The translations under genes were made by a program, and so were the position numbers. This document shows positions 10,543-20,629 of a DNA stretch of 64,000 nucleotides, one piece after another. The stretch covers positions 25,932-89,931 of the forward strand of contig JAOAHM010000019.1 of assembly GCA_026415235.1 (NCBI GenBank), read 5' to 3'. The first letter of the stretch is position 1. Each line of letters opens with the position of its first letter. Under the pieces are notes generated by a model. It was not told the origin of the DNA. It saw only the letters and a program-made list of their open reading frames with translations, and searched no databases. Source of the DNA: Ignavibacteria bacterium (GTDB taxonomy: Bacteria; Bacteroidota; Ignavibacteria; Ch128b).

Positions 10543-11182
10543 TTTAATATCTGCAGTTCCTGAAATACTTGAAAGTCCAATTAGTTACAGTATAATTAAG
10601 AGAGCAAGAGAGAAAGGCATAGTGGAAATTTATCTTCACAATTTACATGATTATGGTGATGGTAATTATAAGCAAATAGATGATAAGCCTTATGGTGGTG
10701 GTAGTGGAATGGTTCTTAAACCAGAACCAATTTATCGTTGTGTAAAAAAATTACAGAGTGAACGAGATTATGACGAAATAATAGTAACTTCAGCAAAAGG
10801 TGAAATTTTTAATCAAAGCGAAGCAAAAAGACTATCCTTACTTAAAAATGTGATAATAATTTGTGGTCACTACAAAGGAATTGATCAAAGAGTAATAGAT
10901 ATTTTTAATGCAAAAGAGATTTCAATTGGAAAATTTGTATTGAGTGGTGGAGAACTTCCAGCACTGGTAATTGTTGATGCTGTTGTTCGATTATTACCAG
11001 GAGCTTTGGGAGATAGTGAGTCAGCTTTAACAGATTCATTTATTGAAGATGATTATATTGAACCACCAATTTATACTCGACCACAAGAGTTTTTAGGATT
11101 AAGAGTCCCTGATGTTTTGCTTTCAGGTGACCATAAGAAGATAAAAGAATGGAAAGAAAGTTATTCAAAGAAAGTTGAATAA
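10529..11182 (+). CDS. trmD: tRNA (guanine-N1)-methyltransferase
   Basis: [28 protein letters not shown] and [27 protein letters not shown]; first ATG at 10529 preferred over the TTG at 10520. Confidence 0.96.
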   Translation: MMRFDLISAVPEILESPISYSIIKRAREKGIVEIYLHNLHDYGDGNYKQIDDKPYGGGSGMVLKPEPIYRCVKKLQSERDYDEIIVTSAKGEIFNQSEAKRLSLLKNVIIICGHYKGIDQRVIDIFNAKEISIGKFVLSGGELPALVIVDAVVRLLPGALGDSESALTDSFIEDDYIEPPIYTRPQEFLGLRVPDVLLSGDHKKIKEWKESYSKKVE

Positions 11183-11202
11183 AATTTAATGGAGATGATA
11201 AA

Positions 11203-11541
11203 ATGAATAAACTGGATCAAGTTAAAAAGATGCAGGTTCGAACAGACCTACCAAAGTTCAAACCGGGAGATAGAATTAATGTTCACTTCCGAGTTATTGA
11301 AGGAGACAAAGAAAGAATTCAACAATTTGAAGGAGATGTAATCTCTATCAGAGGAAGTGGAGTTGATCAAACATTTACTGTTAGAAAAATTTCTGATGGA
11401 GTTGGAGTAGAAAGAATCTTTCCAATGCATTCACCGAGAATTGCGAAAATTGAAATAGTTCGAGAAGGAAAAGTAAGAAGAGCAAAACTTTATTACTTAA
11501 GAAAACTTTCTGGAAAAGCAGCAAAAATTAAGAGTAAGTAA
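11203..11541 (+). CDS. rplS: 50S ribosomal protein L19
   Basis: 112 aa; [35 protein letters not shown] and [19 protein letters not shown]. Confidence 0.98.
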   Translation: MNKLDQVKKMQVRTDLPKFKPGDRINVHFRVIEGDKERIQQFEGDVISIRGSGVDQTFTVRKISDGVGVERIFPMHSPRIAKIEIVREGKVRRAKLYYLRKLSGKAAKIKSK

Positions 11542-11564
11542 AGTTTAAATTTTATATGAAAAAT

Positions 11565-11596
11565 AAAAAGGCTGTCAGATGACAGCCTTTTTTATT
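11565..11596. terminator. Bidirectional intrinsic terminator between rplS (+) and serA-like (-)
   Basis: aaaaaggctgtc-agat-gacagccttttt perfect stem with flanking A and T tracts. Confidence 0.92.
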
Positions 11597-11612
11597 TAAG
11601 ATAAATTAAAAA

Positions 11613-12797
11613 TTAAATTGCTACATGAGAGACACTAAGCACATTTTCGTTGCTTGAAATTTGATTAAGCAATTCTTGTGGCAAAGGATCTTTAAGTTTC
11701 ATTGTGCAGCACGCAACAATACCACCTTCAAAAATTACATTTTCAATTTCTTCAATATTAATATTAGCTTCTCGAATTATGTTGAGTACTGAAGCGAGGA
11801 CACCTGGCTTATCATAATGTTTAACTACAAGTTGATATTTAGCATCAGTAATTCTTGCTCTGTTCACCCAGTGAGCAATTACTCCACTTGTTAAATAGTC
11901 TTTGATTATTCGCACGGTTTCTTCTGCAACGGCGTTTTGTGCTTGCTCTGTTGAAGCACCTATGTGATGAGTTACATATATGTTTGGATTAGATTGAAGT
12001 TTAGATGAAACAATGCCTGATTTTGCTTCGGGTTCATCCTTGAAAACATCAAGGGCAGCTCTTATTTTTTTATTTTCAACTGCCCACAACAGAGCATCTT
12101 CATCAACAATTTCAGCGCGAGATGTATTTATGAACAGCGCACCATCTTTCATGTAACTGAACATTTTTTGATCGAATAGATTTCTTGTTTGATCAGTAAG
12201 TGGTAAATGAACAGAGACTACATCGCAAAGTGGGAGTAGTTGATCCATTTCTGAAAAATCTTTAATGGCAACTCCTTCAATTCTTGAGATATCTTTACCA
12301 TAAACATTCATTCCCAGTGCTAATGCTCTTTTAGCAACTTCTTTTCCAATATTTCCTACTCCAATAACACCAAGCGTTCTACCGTAAAGTCCCTGTGCTT
12401 TTGAGTATTTATCTTTATTCCAAATACCATTTCTAAAATCAATCACATTATCAGGAATCCATCTATCTAATGCAATCATTAATCCAATTGTTAACTCAGC
12501 TACGGCAATTGCATTTTTACCTGGACAATTACTAACATAAACTCCTTTACGATTTGCAGCAGCAATTGCGATGTTATTAACACCTGCACCAGCCCTTACG
12601 ATTAAAGATAGATTTTTACTTTCATAAATTGTCTTCTCATTGACAACTGTTGAACGAACAACCAGTATATCAACTTCTTTTGCAGCTTCGGGTAAATCAT
12701 TTTCACCGAGTTTTGGATTGTAAATCACTTCAAGACCTAATGCTTTTAGGTCTTCGATATATTTTTCAGGAAATTTATCAGCAATAAGTACTTTCAT
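11613..12797 (-). CDS. D-3-phosphoglycerate dehydrogenase-like 2-hydroxyacid dehydrogenase with C-terminal ACT domain
   Basis: 394 aa; GVIGVGNIGKEVAKRALALGMNVYGKD, CDVVSVHLPLTDQTRNL, THHIGASTEQAQ and C-terminal ACT-like region. Confidence 0.88.
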   Translation of the reverse strand: MKVLIADKFPEKYIEDLKALGLEVIYNPKLGENDLPEAAKEVDILVVRSTVVNEKTIYESKNLSLIVRAGAGVNNIAIAAANRKGVYVSNCPGKNAIAVAELTIGLMIALDRWIPDNVIDFRNGIWNKDKYSKAQGLYGRTLGVIGVGNIGKEVAKRALALGMNVYGKDISRIEGVAIKDFSEMDQLLPLCDVVSVHLPLTDQTRNLFDQKMFSYMKDGALFINTSRAEIVDEDALLWAVENKKIRAALDVFKDEPEAKSGIVSSKLQSNPNIYVTHHIGASTEQAQNAVAEETVRIIKDYLTSGVIAHWVNRARITDAKYQLVVKHYDKPGVLASVLNIIREANINIEEIENVIFEGGIVACCTMKLKDPLPQELLNQISSNENVLSVSHVAI

Positions 12798-12798
12798 T

Positions 12799-14022
12799 TT
12801 ACCTCCCAGAGATTTTATTTATTTGATTTATTTTTTTTGTCTTGATATTGAAAAGATATAGGTAAAGTGGAATCATGGAATTCACAAATTCATAATTTCC
12901 GCGCTCTAAAGATTTAATAGCTTTCAGTTTTTTCATCCTCTGTAAGAAATTATGAAGTTTTTTCTTTTCGGAAGGAGAGAGTTTTTGTTCCAATTCTTTT
13001 TTACTAAAGGATTTCTTAGGGATTTCAACGATTTTACTTAAAATAGTTCTATAGTCTTTACTCTGAATTGCATTTAAAACTTGCACATCGATAAATCTTC
13101 TTCCAATTTCTTCAGCAGCGATAAATATTCCTTGATAAGCATCATTAATATCTACAACTTTATCTTTATCAACCCAAAAACAACAATCACCAATTATGTG
13201 CATAATTTTGGGATAACCTGAAGAATACTCACAAATTAAATCCAAAGCGTTACTTTCGATTTCCATATCAACACTATTGAAAGCTTTTGAAAAAAATTCA
13301 CTCATTTCATCTTTATTCATAGTTTCAATTTTAATAACATCAAATATTCTTTCAGTAGGGGGATGTAAACTTACAATTTCTTTTCTTCTCTCTTCAGTTC
13401 CACACAACATTAAAGTCAGAGGTAATGGACTCGTTGAAGTTGCATTTTCATCAACGAAAGTTTTAATGAAGTGTGCGAATTCAGGATTTTTAGATATTCC
13501 ATTGATTTCATCTAATATTAAAAATATCCCTTTAAAGTTTTCCTCTTTAATTTTTTCAAACAGTGTTTTAAGAAATGGCAAGAAACCTTTTGAAATATCT
13601 AAAGCATCATTTTTAAGAGCTTCAAAATTTATAGAAAGACCGAACAACTCTTGTTTGCCAATATATTTCGATAAAAAATTCTTTATCTTATCTACAACTT
13701 TTTCGTTATAAAGCTGTTCTCTTAAAATTGTCTCAACTGTTTTTTGAGCTAACCCTTCGACTGAATTTGTATTTCCAAGAAAAACATGGATACCTAATAA
13801 ATGATAATTTTTTTCTGCTAAGGTTTTTGAATAATTAGCTAGTGAACTTTTCCCAATACCATACTCTCCAGTCAAAAAAAGAACCTGCATCTTCCCTAAG
13901 GAACTTTGAACAAAAGATTTTTCAATTCTTGATAATTCATCTTTCCTGCCTGTAAATAACTCAACTGGAACTGGTTGACCTGGATAGAAAGGACTTCTAC
14001 CTTTATTTTGAAAATCTAACAT
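12799..14022 (-). CDS. AAA/STAND-like ATPase of unknown function
   Basis: 407 aa; Walker A GEYGIGKSS, Walker B IFLILDEING, LCGTEERR sensor region, winged-helix-like C-terminus. Confidence 0.8.
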   Translation of the reverse strand: MLDFQNKGRSPFYPGQPVPVELFTGRKDELSRIEKSFVQSSLGKMQVLFLTGEYGIGKSSLANYSKTLAEKNYHLLGIHVFLGNTNSVEGLAQKTVETILREQLYNEKVVDKIKNFLSKYIGKQELFGLSINFEALKNDALDISKGFLPFLKTLFEKIKEENFKGIFLILDEINGISKNPEFAHFIKTFVDENATSTSPLPLTLMLCGTEERRKEIVSLHPPTERIFDVIKIETMNKDEMSEFFSKAFNSVDMEIESNALDLICEYSSGYPKIMHIIGDCCFWVDKDKVVDINDAYQGIFIAAEEIGRRFIDVQVLNAIQSKDYRTILSKIVEIPKKSFSKKELEQKLSPSEKKKLHNFLQRMKKLKAIKSLERGNYEFVNSMIPLYLYLFNIKTKKINQINKISGR

Positions 14023-14031
14023 AGTTTTATC

Positions 14032-15693
14032 TTATTCTTTTAACATCGGTATTTTAATTCCAAATTTTTTTGCATTTTGAATTGCTCTTTCATAACCTGC
14101 ATCAGCATGGCGGACAATTCCCATACCAGGGTCATAAGTGAGTACTCTTTCTAATTTTTCATCAGCTTCTTTTGAACCATCAGCAACGATAACCATTCCA
14201 GCGTGGATTGAATAACCCATTCCAACTCCGCCACCGTGATGTACCGAAACCCAACTTGCACCACCAATTGTGTTCAGCATTGCATTCAAGATGGGCCAAT
14301 CAGCAATTGCATCACTTCCATCTAACATTCCTTCAGTTTCGCGATTTGGAGAAGCAACCGATCCACAATCAAGGTGATCTCGTCCAATAACAATTGGTGC
14401 TTTAACTTTTCCTTCTCGAACAAGTTTATTGAAAATTAATCCCATCTTTGCTCGTTCTCCATAACCGAGCCAACAAATTCTTGCAGGTAATCCCTGAAAT
14501 TTTACATTCTCTTGAGCTAATTTTATCCAACGAACTAAAGATTTATTTTCAGGGAATGTATTAATAACTGCTTCGTCAGTTACATAAATATCTTGTGGGT
14601 CACCAGAAAGTGCAGCCCATCTGAAAGGACCTTTTCCATCGCAAAAAAGTGGGCGAATGTATTCGGGTACAAATCCTGGAATATCAAACGCATTCTTTAC
14701 TCCATTTGCAAAAGCTTCTCCACGAATATTGTTACCGTAATCAAATGTAATTGCACCTTTCTTTTGAAATTCTAACATTGCTTGAAGATGAATAACAATT
14801 GATTGCTTTGCCATTTGAATGTATTTATCTGGATCACTTTTTCGAAGTTTGAGAGCTTCTTCATAGGGTATACCATGTGGCACATAACCATTTAAAGTAT
14901 CATGAGCTGAGGTTTGATCTGTAAGAACATCAGGAATAATTCCTCGTCTTAAAATTTCAGGTAGAATTTCTGCAGCATTTCCAAGTAATCCAACTGAAAG
15001 GGCTTTCTTTTCCTTTTTAGCGTTTAAAACAAGTTCAAGAGCTTCATCAAGACTTTCACTCATTATATCCAAATAACCTGTTTTTAATCTTTTTTCAATT
15101 CTCGAGCGGTCAACTTCAACTCCAAGGAATGCTGCACCGTTCATTTTTGCAGCAAGAGGTTGGGCACCGCCCATTCCTCCAAGTCCTGAGGTCAAAAGAA
15201 ATTTTCCACTTAATGAGCCTCCAAAATATTTATCAGCGCATGCTGCGAATGTTTCGTATGTCCCTTGCAAAATCCCTTGTGTTCCAATATATATCCAACT
15301 ACCTGCTGTCATTTGACCATACATAATTAAACCAAGTGCTTCGAGCCTTCGGAATTCATCCCATGTTGCCCACTTTGGAACAAGCATTGAATTGGAAATA
15401 ATAACTCGTGGCGCAAGAGTATGTGTTTTGAAAACAGCAACAGGTTTTCCGGATTGAATTAAAAGCGTCTCATCATTTTCTAAATTTTTTAATTCACGCA
15501 CAATTGCATGATAACAATCCCAGTTTCGAGCAGCTTTCCCAATTCCACCATAAACAATTAATTCTTCAGGTTTCTCGGCAACTTCCGGGTCAAGATTATT
15601 CATTAACATTCGGAGGGCTGCTTCTTGAATCCAACCCTTAGTGTTTAATTGTGTCCCTCTTGGTGCTCTAATTGGTTCGTATTTGTAATTCAT
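14032..15693 (-). CDS. hutU: Urocanate hydratase
   Basis: 553 aa; [62 protein letters not shown]. Confidence 0.98.
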   Translation of the reverse strand: MNYKYEPIRAPRGTQLNTKGWIQEAALRMLMNNLDPEVAEKPEELIVYGGIGKAARNWDCYHAIVRELKNLENDETLLIQSGKPVAVFKTHTLAPRVIISNSMLVPKWATWDEFRRLEALGLIMYGQMTAGSWIYIGTQGILQGTYETFAACADKYFGGSLSGKFLLTSGLGGMGGAQPLAAKMNGAAFLGVEVDRSRIEKRLKTGYLDIMSESLDEALELVLNAKKEKKALSVGLLGNAAEILPEILRRGIIPDVLTDQTSAHDTLNGYVPHGIPYEEALKLRKSDPDKYIQMAKQSIVIHLQAMLEFQKKGAITFDYGNNIRGEAFANGVKNAFDIPGFVPEYIRPLFCDGKGPFRWAALSGDPQDIYVTDEAVINTFPENKSLVRWIKLAQENVKFQGLPARICWLGYGERAKMGLIFNKLVREGKVKAPIVIGRDHLDCGSVASPNRETEGMLDGSDAIADWPILNAMLNTIGGASWVSVHHGGGVGMGYSIHAGMVIVADGSKEADEKLERVLTYDPGMGIVRHADAGYERAIQNAKKFGIKIPMLKE

Positions 15694-15695
15694 AG

Positions 15696-16031
15696 TTATT
15701 GTTTGAAATGTTTGTTTAAGATGTTTTCATATTGTTTAAGTAATGGTTTATAAATCCACTTCATGAAGAAAATTGATTTTTTAATTTTTTCTCTCAATAG
15801 TTTTGCGTTTTCCGTGAGTTGAAGTTCAAGTCTTTTTATTTCTTCTTTAGTGAGTCTAATTGGTGATTGCGAAGACGAGAGTTTTTCATTTAGGCTTTGA
15901 TAAATTCTTATTTCAGTTATGTAACGATTATCACCTTCAATTTGTCTGAGAATTTGTTTTACCATTGTTTGAAGTAATTTTTTCTCAGATGCATCGAAAT
16001 CAAAATTGTAATTTTTAAATAATGGTTTCAT
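15696..16031 (-). CDS. Conserved hypothetical protein
   Basis: 111 aa helical, charged ORF packed 2 nt from neighbours in a tight operon. Confidence 0.65.
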   Translation of the reverse strand: MKPLFKNYNFDFDASEKKLLQTMVKQILRQIEGDNRYITEIRIYQSLNEKLSSSQSPIRLTKEEIKRLELQLTENAKLLREKIKKSIFFMKWIYKPLLKQYENILNKHFKQ

Positions 16032-16032
16032 A

Positions 16033-17121
16033 TCACTTAAACGCCAATAATTTTTCTCTGACTTTTTGATAACCAGGTTTTATTACATTGTAGATATAAT
16101 CAATTCGCTCATTGTAATGAATGAAAGCACTTTTCATTGCATTAATTGTGAGTTTCTCCATATCGTCCAATGTCAATCCAAAAACTTCTGCTGCTACTTT
16201 GAACTCATTTGACATTGTTGTATTTGACATCAATCGATCATCAGTATTTAAGAAAACTCGGAACTTATTCTTGTAATAAATTCCAAATGGATGCTGCTCA
16301 AGACTTTTTACAGCTCCAGTATGAACATTACTTAATAAGCAAATCTCAAGTGGAATTCTTTTATCGAGAACATATTGTGCTAATGTCCCCATTGCAACAA
16401 GCTGTCCATCAATAACAGTCATATCTTCAATTAATCTTGTTGCATGACCAAGTCTATGTGCACCACACCACTGGAGTGCCTGCCAAATTGATTCTTTCCC
16501 CCAAGCTTCACCCGCATGAATTGTAATGTTAAAGTTTGCTCGCTGAATATATTGAAAAGCTTCGATGTGTTTTTTCGGAGGATATCCACCTTCTTCTCCA
16601 GCAAGGTCAAATCCAACAACTCCTCGATCTCTAAAATCTACAGCAAGTTCAGCCATCTCAAGACTTAACTTCATATTTCGCATTGCACAGATAATCAAAC
16701 CGTAACCAACACCATATTTTTGTTTTCCTTTTTCAAGTCCATTCAAAACTGCTTGGACAACTTCCTCCCAATGCAATCCTTTTTGAGTATGGAACACAGG
16801 AGCAAAGCGAGTTTCAACATAAACAACTCCATCATAGTACATATCTTCAATCATTTCAAAGGCGACTCGTTCGAGTGCTTCCTTTGTTTGCATCACTGCA
16901 GTTGTATGTTCGAAGCCACGGAGATATTCAACAAGATTTCCTTTGTTTGCACCTTCATGAAACCAAGCTGCAAGTTCTTCAGGATCAGAAGTTGGAAGCT
17001 TGTTATACTTAATATCTTTTGCCAGTTCTATGATTGTTTGTGGCCTTAATCCACCATCTAAGTGGTCGTGTAGTAATACTTTAGGTACTTCTCGAATAAT
17101 TTCTAAAGTTTCTTTACGCAT
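16033..17121 (-). CDS. add: Adenosine deaminase
   Basis: 362 aa; PKVLLHDHLDGGLRPQTI, HAGEAWGKESI, LGHATRL, FLNTDDRLMSNTTMSNEF. Confidence 0.93.
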   Translation of the reverse strand: MRKETLEIIREVPKVLLHDHLDGGLRPQTIIELAKDIKYNKLPTSDPEELAAWFHEGANKGNLVEYLRGFEHTTAVMQTKEALERVAFEMIEDMYYDGVVYVETRFAPVFHTQKGLHWEEVVQAVLNGLEKGKQKYGVGYGLIICAMRNMKLSLEMAELAVDFRDRGVVGFDLAGEEGGYPPKKHIEAFQYIQRANFNITIHAGEAWGKESIWQALQWCGAHRLGHATRLIEDMTVIDGQLVAMGTLAQYVLDKRIPLEICLLSNVHTGAVKSLEQHPFGIYYKNKFRVFLNTDDRLMSNTTMSNEFKVAAEVFGLTLDDMEKLTINAMKSAFIHYNERIDYIYNVIKPGYQKVREKLLAFK

Positions 17122-17276
17122 AAAGCCCTCTGATTTTTTGAAGAGTGGTTGTGAAAGTTTTAGTATACAATGTTATTCCTTTCTTTCAAATTTAAAGAAA
17201 TGGGTTTGGTTTTTCAATTAATTGAGTTTTATTGTGAAAAAATATTAAGGTTCAGATTAGATAAAAACTTGAGGAG

Positions 17277-17351
17277 TCGGGGCGGGCGGATTCGAACCGC
17301 CGACCTCCTGGTCCCGAACCAGGCGCTCTAACCGGGCTGAGCCACGCCCCG
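17277..17351 (-). tRNA. tRNA-Pro (anticodon CGG)
   Basis: Reverse complement CGGGGCGTGGCTCAGCCCGGTTAGAGCGCCTGGTTCGGGACCAGGAGGTCGGCGGTTCGAATCCGCCCGCCCCGA; 7-bp acceptor stem, CCTGG-TTCGGGA-CCAGG anticodon arm, TTCGAAT T-loop; no encoded CCA. Confidence 0.97.
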
Positions 17352-17458
17352 CTCGTTTGATAAATCTTGAAGTGAACGAAAATTCAGTACAAATATAAGA
17401 GAATTGAAATTGAATTTTTTCTTTTGATAGAAACAGAAGGAAATTAGAAGACTAAAAT

Positions 17459-18778
17459 CTAACCCTCTGCAATGTTTGCTGGTTTAAGAGTGAAATAAAC
17501 TCTTGTCCACTTCCCTTCTTCACTTGCGATCCAGAAGTGCTCGCCATGTTTATCAATAATAGCTTTGACGATTAATAGACCTAAGCCAAGACCTTTCTCA
17601 CCGCTTGTTCCACGAGTTGTAAACTTTTTCGTTGAAACTAACAGGTTCATTAATATTTCTCGGTCAATTCCTACTCCAGAGTCAACGACAAGTACAACAA
17701 GTTTATTTATTTTCTCATGGTAATGAGTATGAATTTCAATTGAACTATTGGGATGAGAAAATTTAATCGCATTATCAAGTAAATTTTTCAAAACTTCTAT
17801 AATTAAAAATTCGTCCCCATAGACATAGAGTTCTGGTTTTGAGTTAACTAAAATTTTGATATTCTTTCTCTCTGCAATTTTCGACATGGTCTTTGCAACA
17901 AAATTAATTGTAGAAGTCACATCAAATTCTGTGGAATTTAATGTGAGGGAAGGTGACTCGTATTTTGTCCATTCAATAATTTTATTAAGCGCATTTAATT
18001 GTTGTTGAGAAAGTTCAAAAATATTTTCTGCGAATTTTTTTACTTCACTTCGATTTTTGTATTGTCCTTCTTTAAGCAATTGACAATATCCAAAAACACT
18101 TGTTAATGGTGTTCGTAAATCATGAGAGATGATTGATACAAGTTTGTCTCTTTGAAATTTTATTTTTTCAAGTTCATCTTTGATTTTATCAACTTCACTT
18201 CTTGGTTCTTCTTTTTTTATGAACTTTGCAACAACAGCTTTACCATTTGAAGGAATTTCTTTTACATGTTCTTTTACAACGGTTTCTTCTTTTACTTTTA
18301 TTTCTGTTAAAGGAATTGATTGTGTCTGTTTTGGAGAAAAATTTTTTGTTTCTGTTTTAGGCGTCTGAATTTTTGTTTCTACAGGTTTTGAATTTTGAAC
18401 ATCATCAAATTTTTTTGTGGGTTCTTTTGGTCTATAAAAATTATATGAAGGTTCTTGATACCAAAATTTTTCTCTTTCAATAGGTTTTCTCTCAACTTTT
18501 CTTGTTATTAAAAAAATGAAAAGTATCAAAAAAAGAATTATACTACCTATGAAAGAAACTAACTCAAACGAACTTATTGTAATAACATCAGTCGACAAAA
18601 CTTCCTTAGTTAACAAATCATAAAATTGAATTAATGTAATTATACCAAGACCAACAATGATCAGAAAAAATCCGCCTTTAAATTCAAAGTCCCTGAGTAA
18701 TAAAATACTTATTACTATATTGATTGTATTCAACAATATCGAAATTAAAATCAAACTTTGATATGTTTCAAAACTCAC
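17459..18778 (-). CDS. Membrane sensor histidine kinase (HisKA + HATPase_c)
   Basis: 439 aa; N-terminal TM helices, SIISHDLRTPLTSVFGY H-box, NLLDNAIKFSHP N-box, VDSGVGID, GEKGLGLGLLIVK. Confidence 0.93.
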   Translation of the reverse strand: MSFETYQSLILISILLNTINIVISILLLRDFEFKGGFFLIIVGLGIITLIQFYDLLTKEVLSTDVITISSFELVSFIGSIILFLILFIFLITRKVERKPIEREKFWYQEPSYNFYRPKEPTKKFDDVQNSKPVETKIQTPKTETKNFSPKQTQSIPLTEIKVKEETVVKEHVKEIPSNGKAVVAKFIKKEEPRSEVDKIKDELEKIKFQRDKLVSIISHDLRTPLTSVFGYCQLLKEGQYKNRSEVKKFAENIFELSQQQLNALNKIIEWTKYESPSLTLNSTEFDVTSTINFVAKTMSKIAERKNIKILVNSKPELYVYGDEFLIIEVLKNLLDNAIKFSHPNSSIEIHTHYHEKINKLVVLVVDSGVGIDREILMNLLVSTKKFTTRGTSGEKGLGLGLLIVKAIIDKHGEHFWIASEEGKWTRVYFTLKPANIAEG

Positions 18779-18814
18779 ATTTATTTCTCCAGTAAAGATA
18801 GTTTTTCACTAAGA

Positions 18815-18841
18815 TTATCGAATTATTAGTCTATTTTTTTC
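18815..18841 (-). promoter_or_regulatory. Weak sigma-28-like element upstream of the histidine kinase
   Basis: On minus strand GAAA-N15-TTCGATAA (3/4 and 6/8 matches to TAAA-N15-GCCGATAA). Confidence 0.3.
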
Positions 18842-18854
18842 AGATAATAAATTT

Positions 18855-18881
18855 TAAACTTGAATAACACCTTACCGATAA
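18855..18881 (+). promoter_or_regulatory. Sigma-28 (FliA)-type promoter upstream of FlgM-like ORF
   Basis: TAAA-N15-ACCGATAA versus consensus TAAA-N15-GCCGATAA; spacing exact, one mismatch. Confidence 0.7.
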
Positions 18882-18912
18882 TAACGATGAAATTTGATTA
18901 ACAACGAATGAT

Positions 18913-19116
18913 TTGAGAATTAAATTGAAGCCTTACTCGACTGACTGGCAAAAAAAATTTGAAGAACTACCTGCAAAAAAAGTTGCAAGAGATTATTCTG
19001 AATTAAAAGCGTTAATTTTATCAAGATTACATAATAATTATTACAACGAAGAAAAAATTAATCAAATAGTCGCTGATAAAATTTTAGGTGACATAACCAA
19101 ATTTTTCAGAAAGTAA
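18913..19116 (+). CDS. Small protein resembling the C-terminal sigma-28-binding part of FlgM
   Basis: 67 aa, TTG start; YSELKALILSRLHNNYYNEEKINQIVADKILGDI resembles the FlgM pattern; preceded by sigma-28-like promoter. Confidence 0.55.
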   Translation: MRIKLKPYSTDWQKKFEELPAKKVARDYSELKALILSRLHNNYYNEEKINQIVADKILGDITKFFRK

Positions 19117-19237
19117 CTTTCTTAAATACTATAGCCTACCATAATTTCAGAAAATTATTTCATTAAGTATTTTCGCATTAGGAATGAGTCTAATCGTAAG
19201 TTGAAGATTATCAAATATTGAATTTTGGAGATAGATT

Positions 19238-20629
19238 ATGAAACAAAAAATACTTGTAATTGATGATGATGAACTCGTGAGTTCTTCACTCAAAAGAGCT
19301 TTGACACAAAGTGGTTATGATGTTGAAATTGCTTTAAGTGGACGTGATGGTTTACAAAAAATTGAAAGTTATGAGCCTGATATGATTTTGTTGGATATTT
19401 TCTTAGGTGATTTGAATGGAATGGATGTTCTGAAAAGTATTCAATCATTTAATCCAGATTTACCTGTTGTAATGATTACAGGCTTTGCAGATGTTCAAAC
19501 TGCAGTCAATGCAATTAAAATGGGGGCAATTGATTTCATTCTTAAGCCAATAAATTTAGACCAGTTAGAAGTTATCATTAATAAAACATTAAAACAGGTT
19601 GCTCTTCAAAAAGAAATTCAACGGTTAAAACTTATTGCTAAAGAAGGTGAAATAACTCGTGAGATGTTTGGTAACAGTCGAGTTATGCGTTCGACATTGG
19701 ATGCGGTTGAAAAAATTGCTATGAGTGAAGGCACAACCATTTTAATCGAAGGTGAAAGTGGCTCAGGGAAAGAAATGATTGCTCGCTATATTCACAGTAT
19801 TTCAAGTAGACGAGACGGTCCTTTTGTAGCGATTAACTGTGGAGCAATTCCAAAAGAATTAGCTGAAAGTGAGTTATTTGGAAGTGAAAAAGGTGCTTAT
19901 ACTGGCGCAGGTGATAAAACTCGTATTGGCAAGTTCGAGCTTGCTGATGGTGGAACTATTTTACTAGATGAAATAGGTGAGTTGAGCTTAGATTTACAAG
20001 TAAAATTGTTAAGAGTTTTACAAGAGAAGAAATTTTTTAGACTTGGTGGAACTAAAGAAATAAGTGTGAATGTCAGAATTATTGCTGCTACAAATAAAGA
20101 CCTTCGAGAAGCTGTAAACAATAAGCTTTTTCGAGAAGACCTTTATTATAGATTAAATGTCGCTTCGGTTTATGTTCCACCTTTGAGAGAAAGAAAGGAA
20201 GATATTCCTTTACTAGCTATGACTTTTATTGATGAATTTAATAAAGCTATGAATAAAAATGTCAAAAGAATTTCTTCTGAAGCTCTTGAATTATTGCAAA
20301 AGTATTCCTGGCCTGGTAATGTTAGAGAATTGAGAAACACCATTGAAAGAGCTGTTTTACTCTCAAATAGCGACGAACTGAAACCTGAACACTTAAACTT
20401 TTTTGAAAAGGAAAAAGAACCAACAACCTTTTCCAACGATGATTATATTTTAAAGATTCCAAAAAGTGGTGTAAAAATGGATCAAGTCGTGAGAGATTTG
20501 ATAATACAAACTCTCGAAATTACTGATGGTAATCAAATTCAAGCAGCAAAAATATTGGGTATTTCAAGGTCAAAACTTCGATACAGAATGGAACAACTAA
20601 ACATTGAAGTTAAAAGACAAGTCAAATGA
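19238..20629 (+). CDS. NtrC-family sigma-54-dependent response regulator
   Basis: 463 aa; REC, AAA+ GESGSGKEMIARYIH, GAYTGAG loop (GAFTGA variant), DGGTILLDEIGEL, Fis-type HTH. Confidence 0.97.
   Translation: MKQKILVIDDDELVSSSLKRALTQSGYDVEIALSGRDGLQKIESYEPDMILLDIFLGDLNGMDVLKSIQSFNPDLPVVMITGFADVQTAVNAIKMGAIDFILKPINLDQLEVIINKTLKQVALQKEIQRLKLIAKEGEITREMFGNSRVMRSTLDAVEKIAMSEGTTILIEGESGSGKEMIARYIHSISSRRDGPFVAINCGAIPKELAESELFGSEKGAYTGAGDKTRIGKFELADGGTILLDEIGELSLDLQVKLLRVLQEKKFFRLGGTKEISVNVRIIAATNKDLREAVNNKLFREDLYYRLNVASVYVPPLRERKEDIPLLAMTFIDEFNKAMNKNVKRISSEALELLQKYSWPGNVRELRNTIERAVLLSNSDELKPEHLNFFEKEKEPTTFSNDDYILKIPKSGVKMDQVVRDLIIQTLEITDGNQIQAAKILGISRSKLRYRMEQLNIEVKRQVK

Noticed and set aside
13277-13711. 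144-aa plus-strand ORF inside the AAA ATPase gene
   Set aside because: Antisense to a clear Walker A/B protein; no recognisable motifs.
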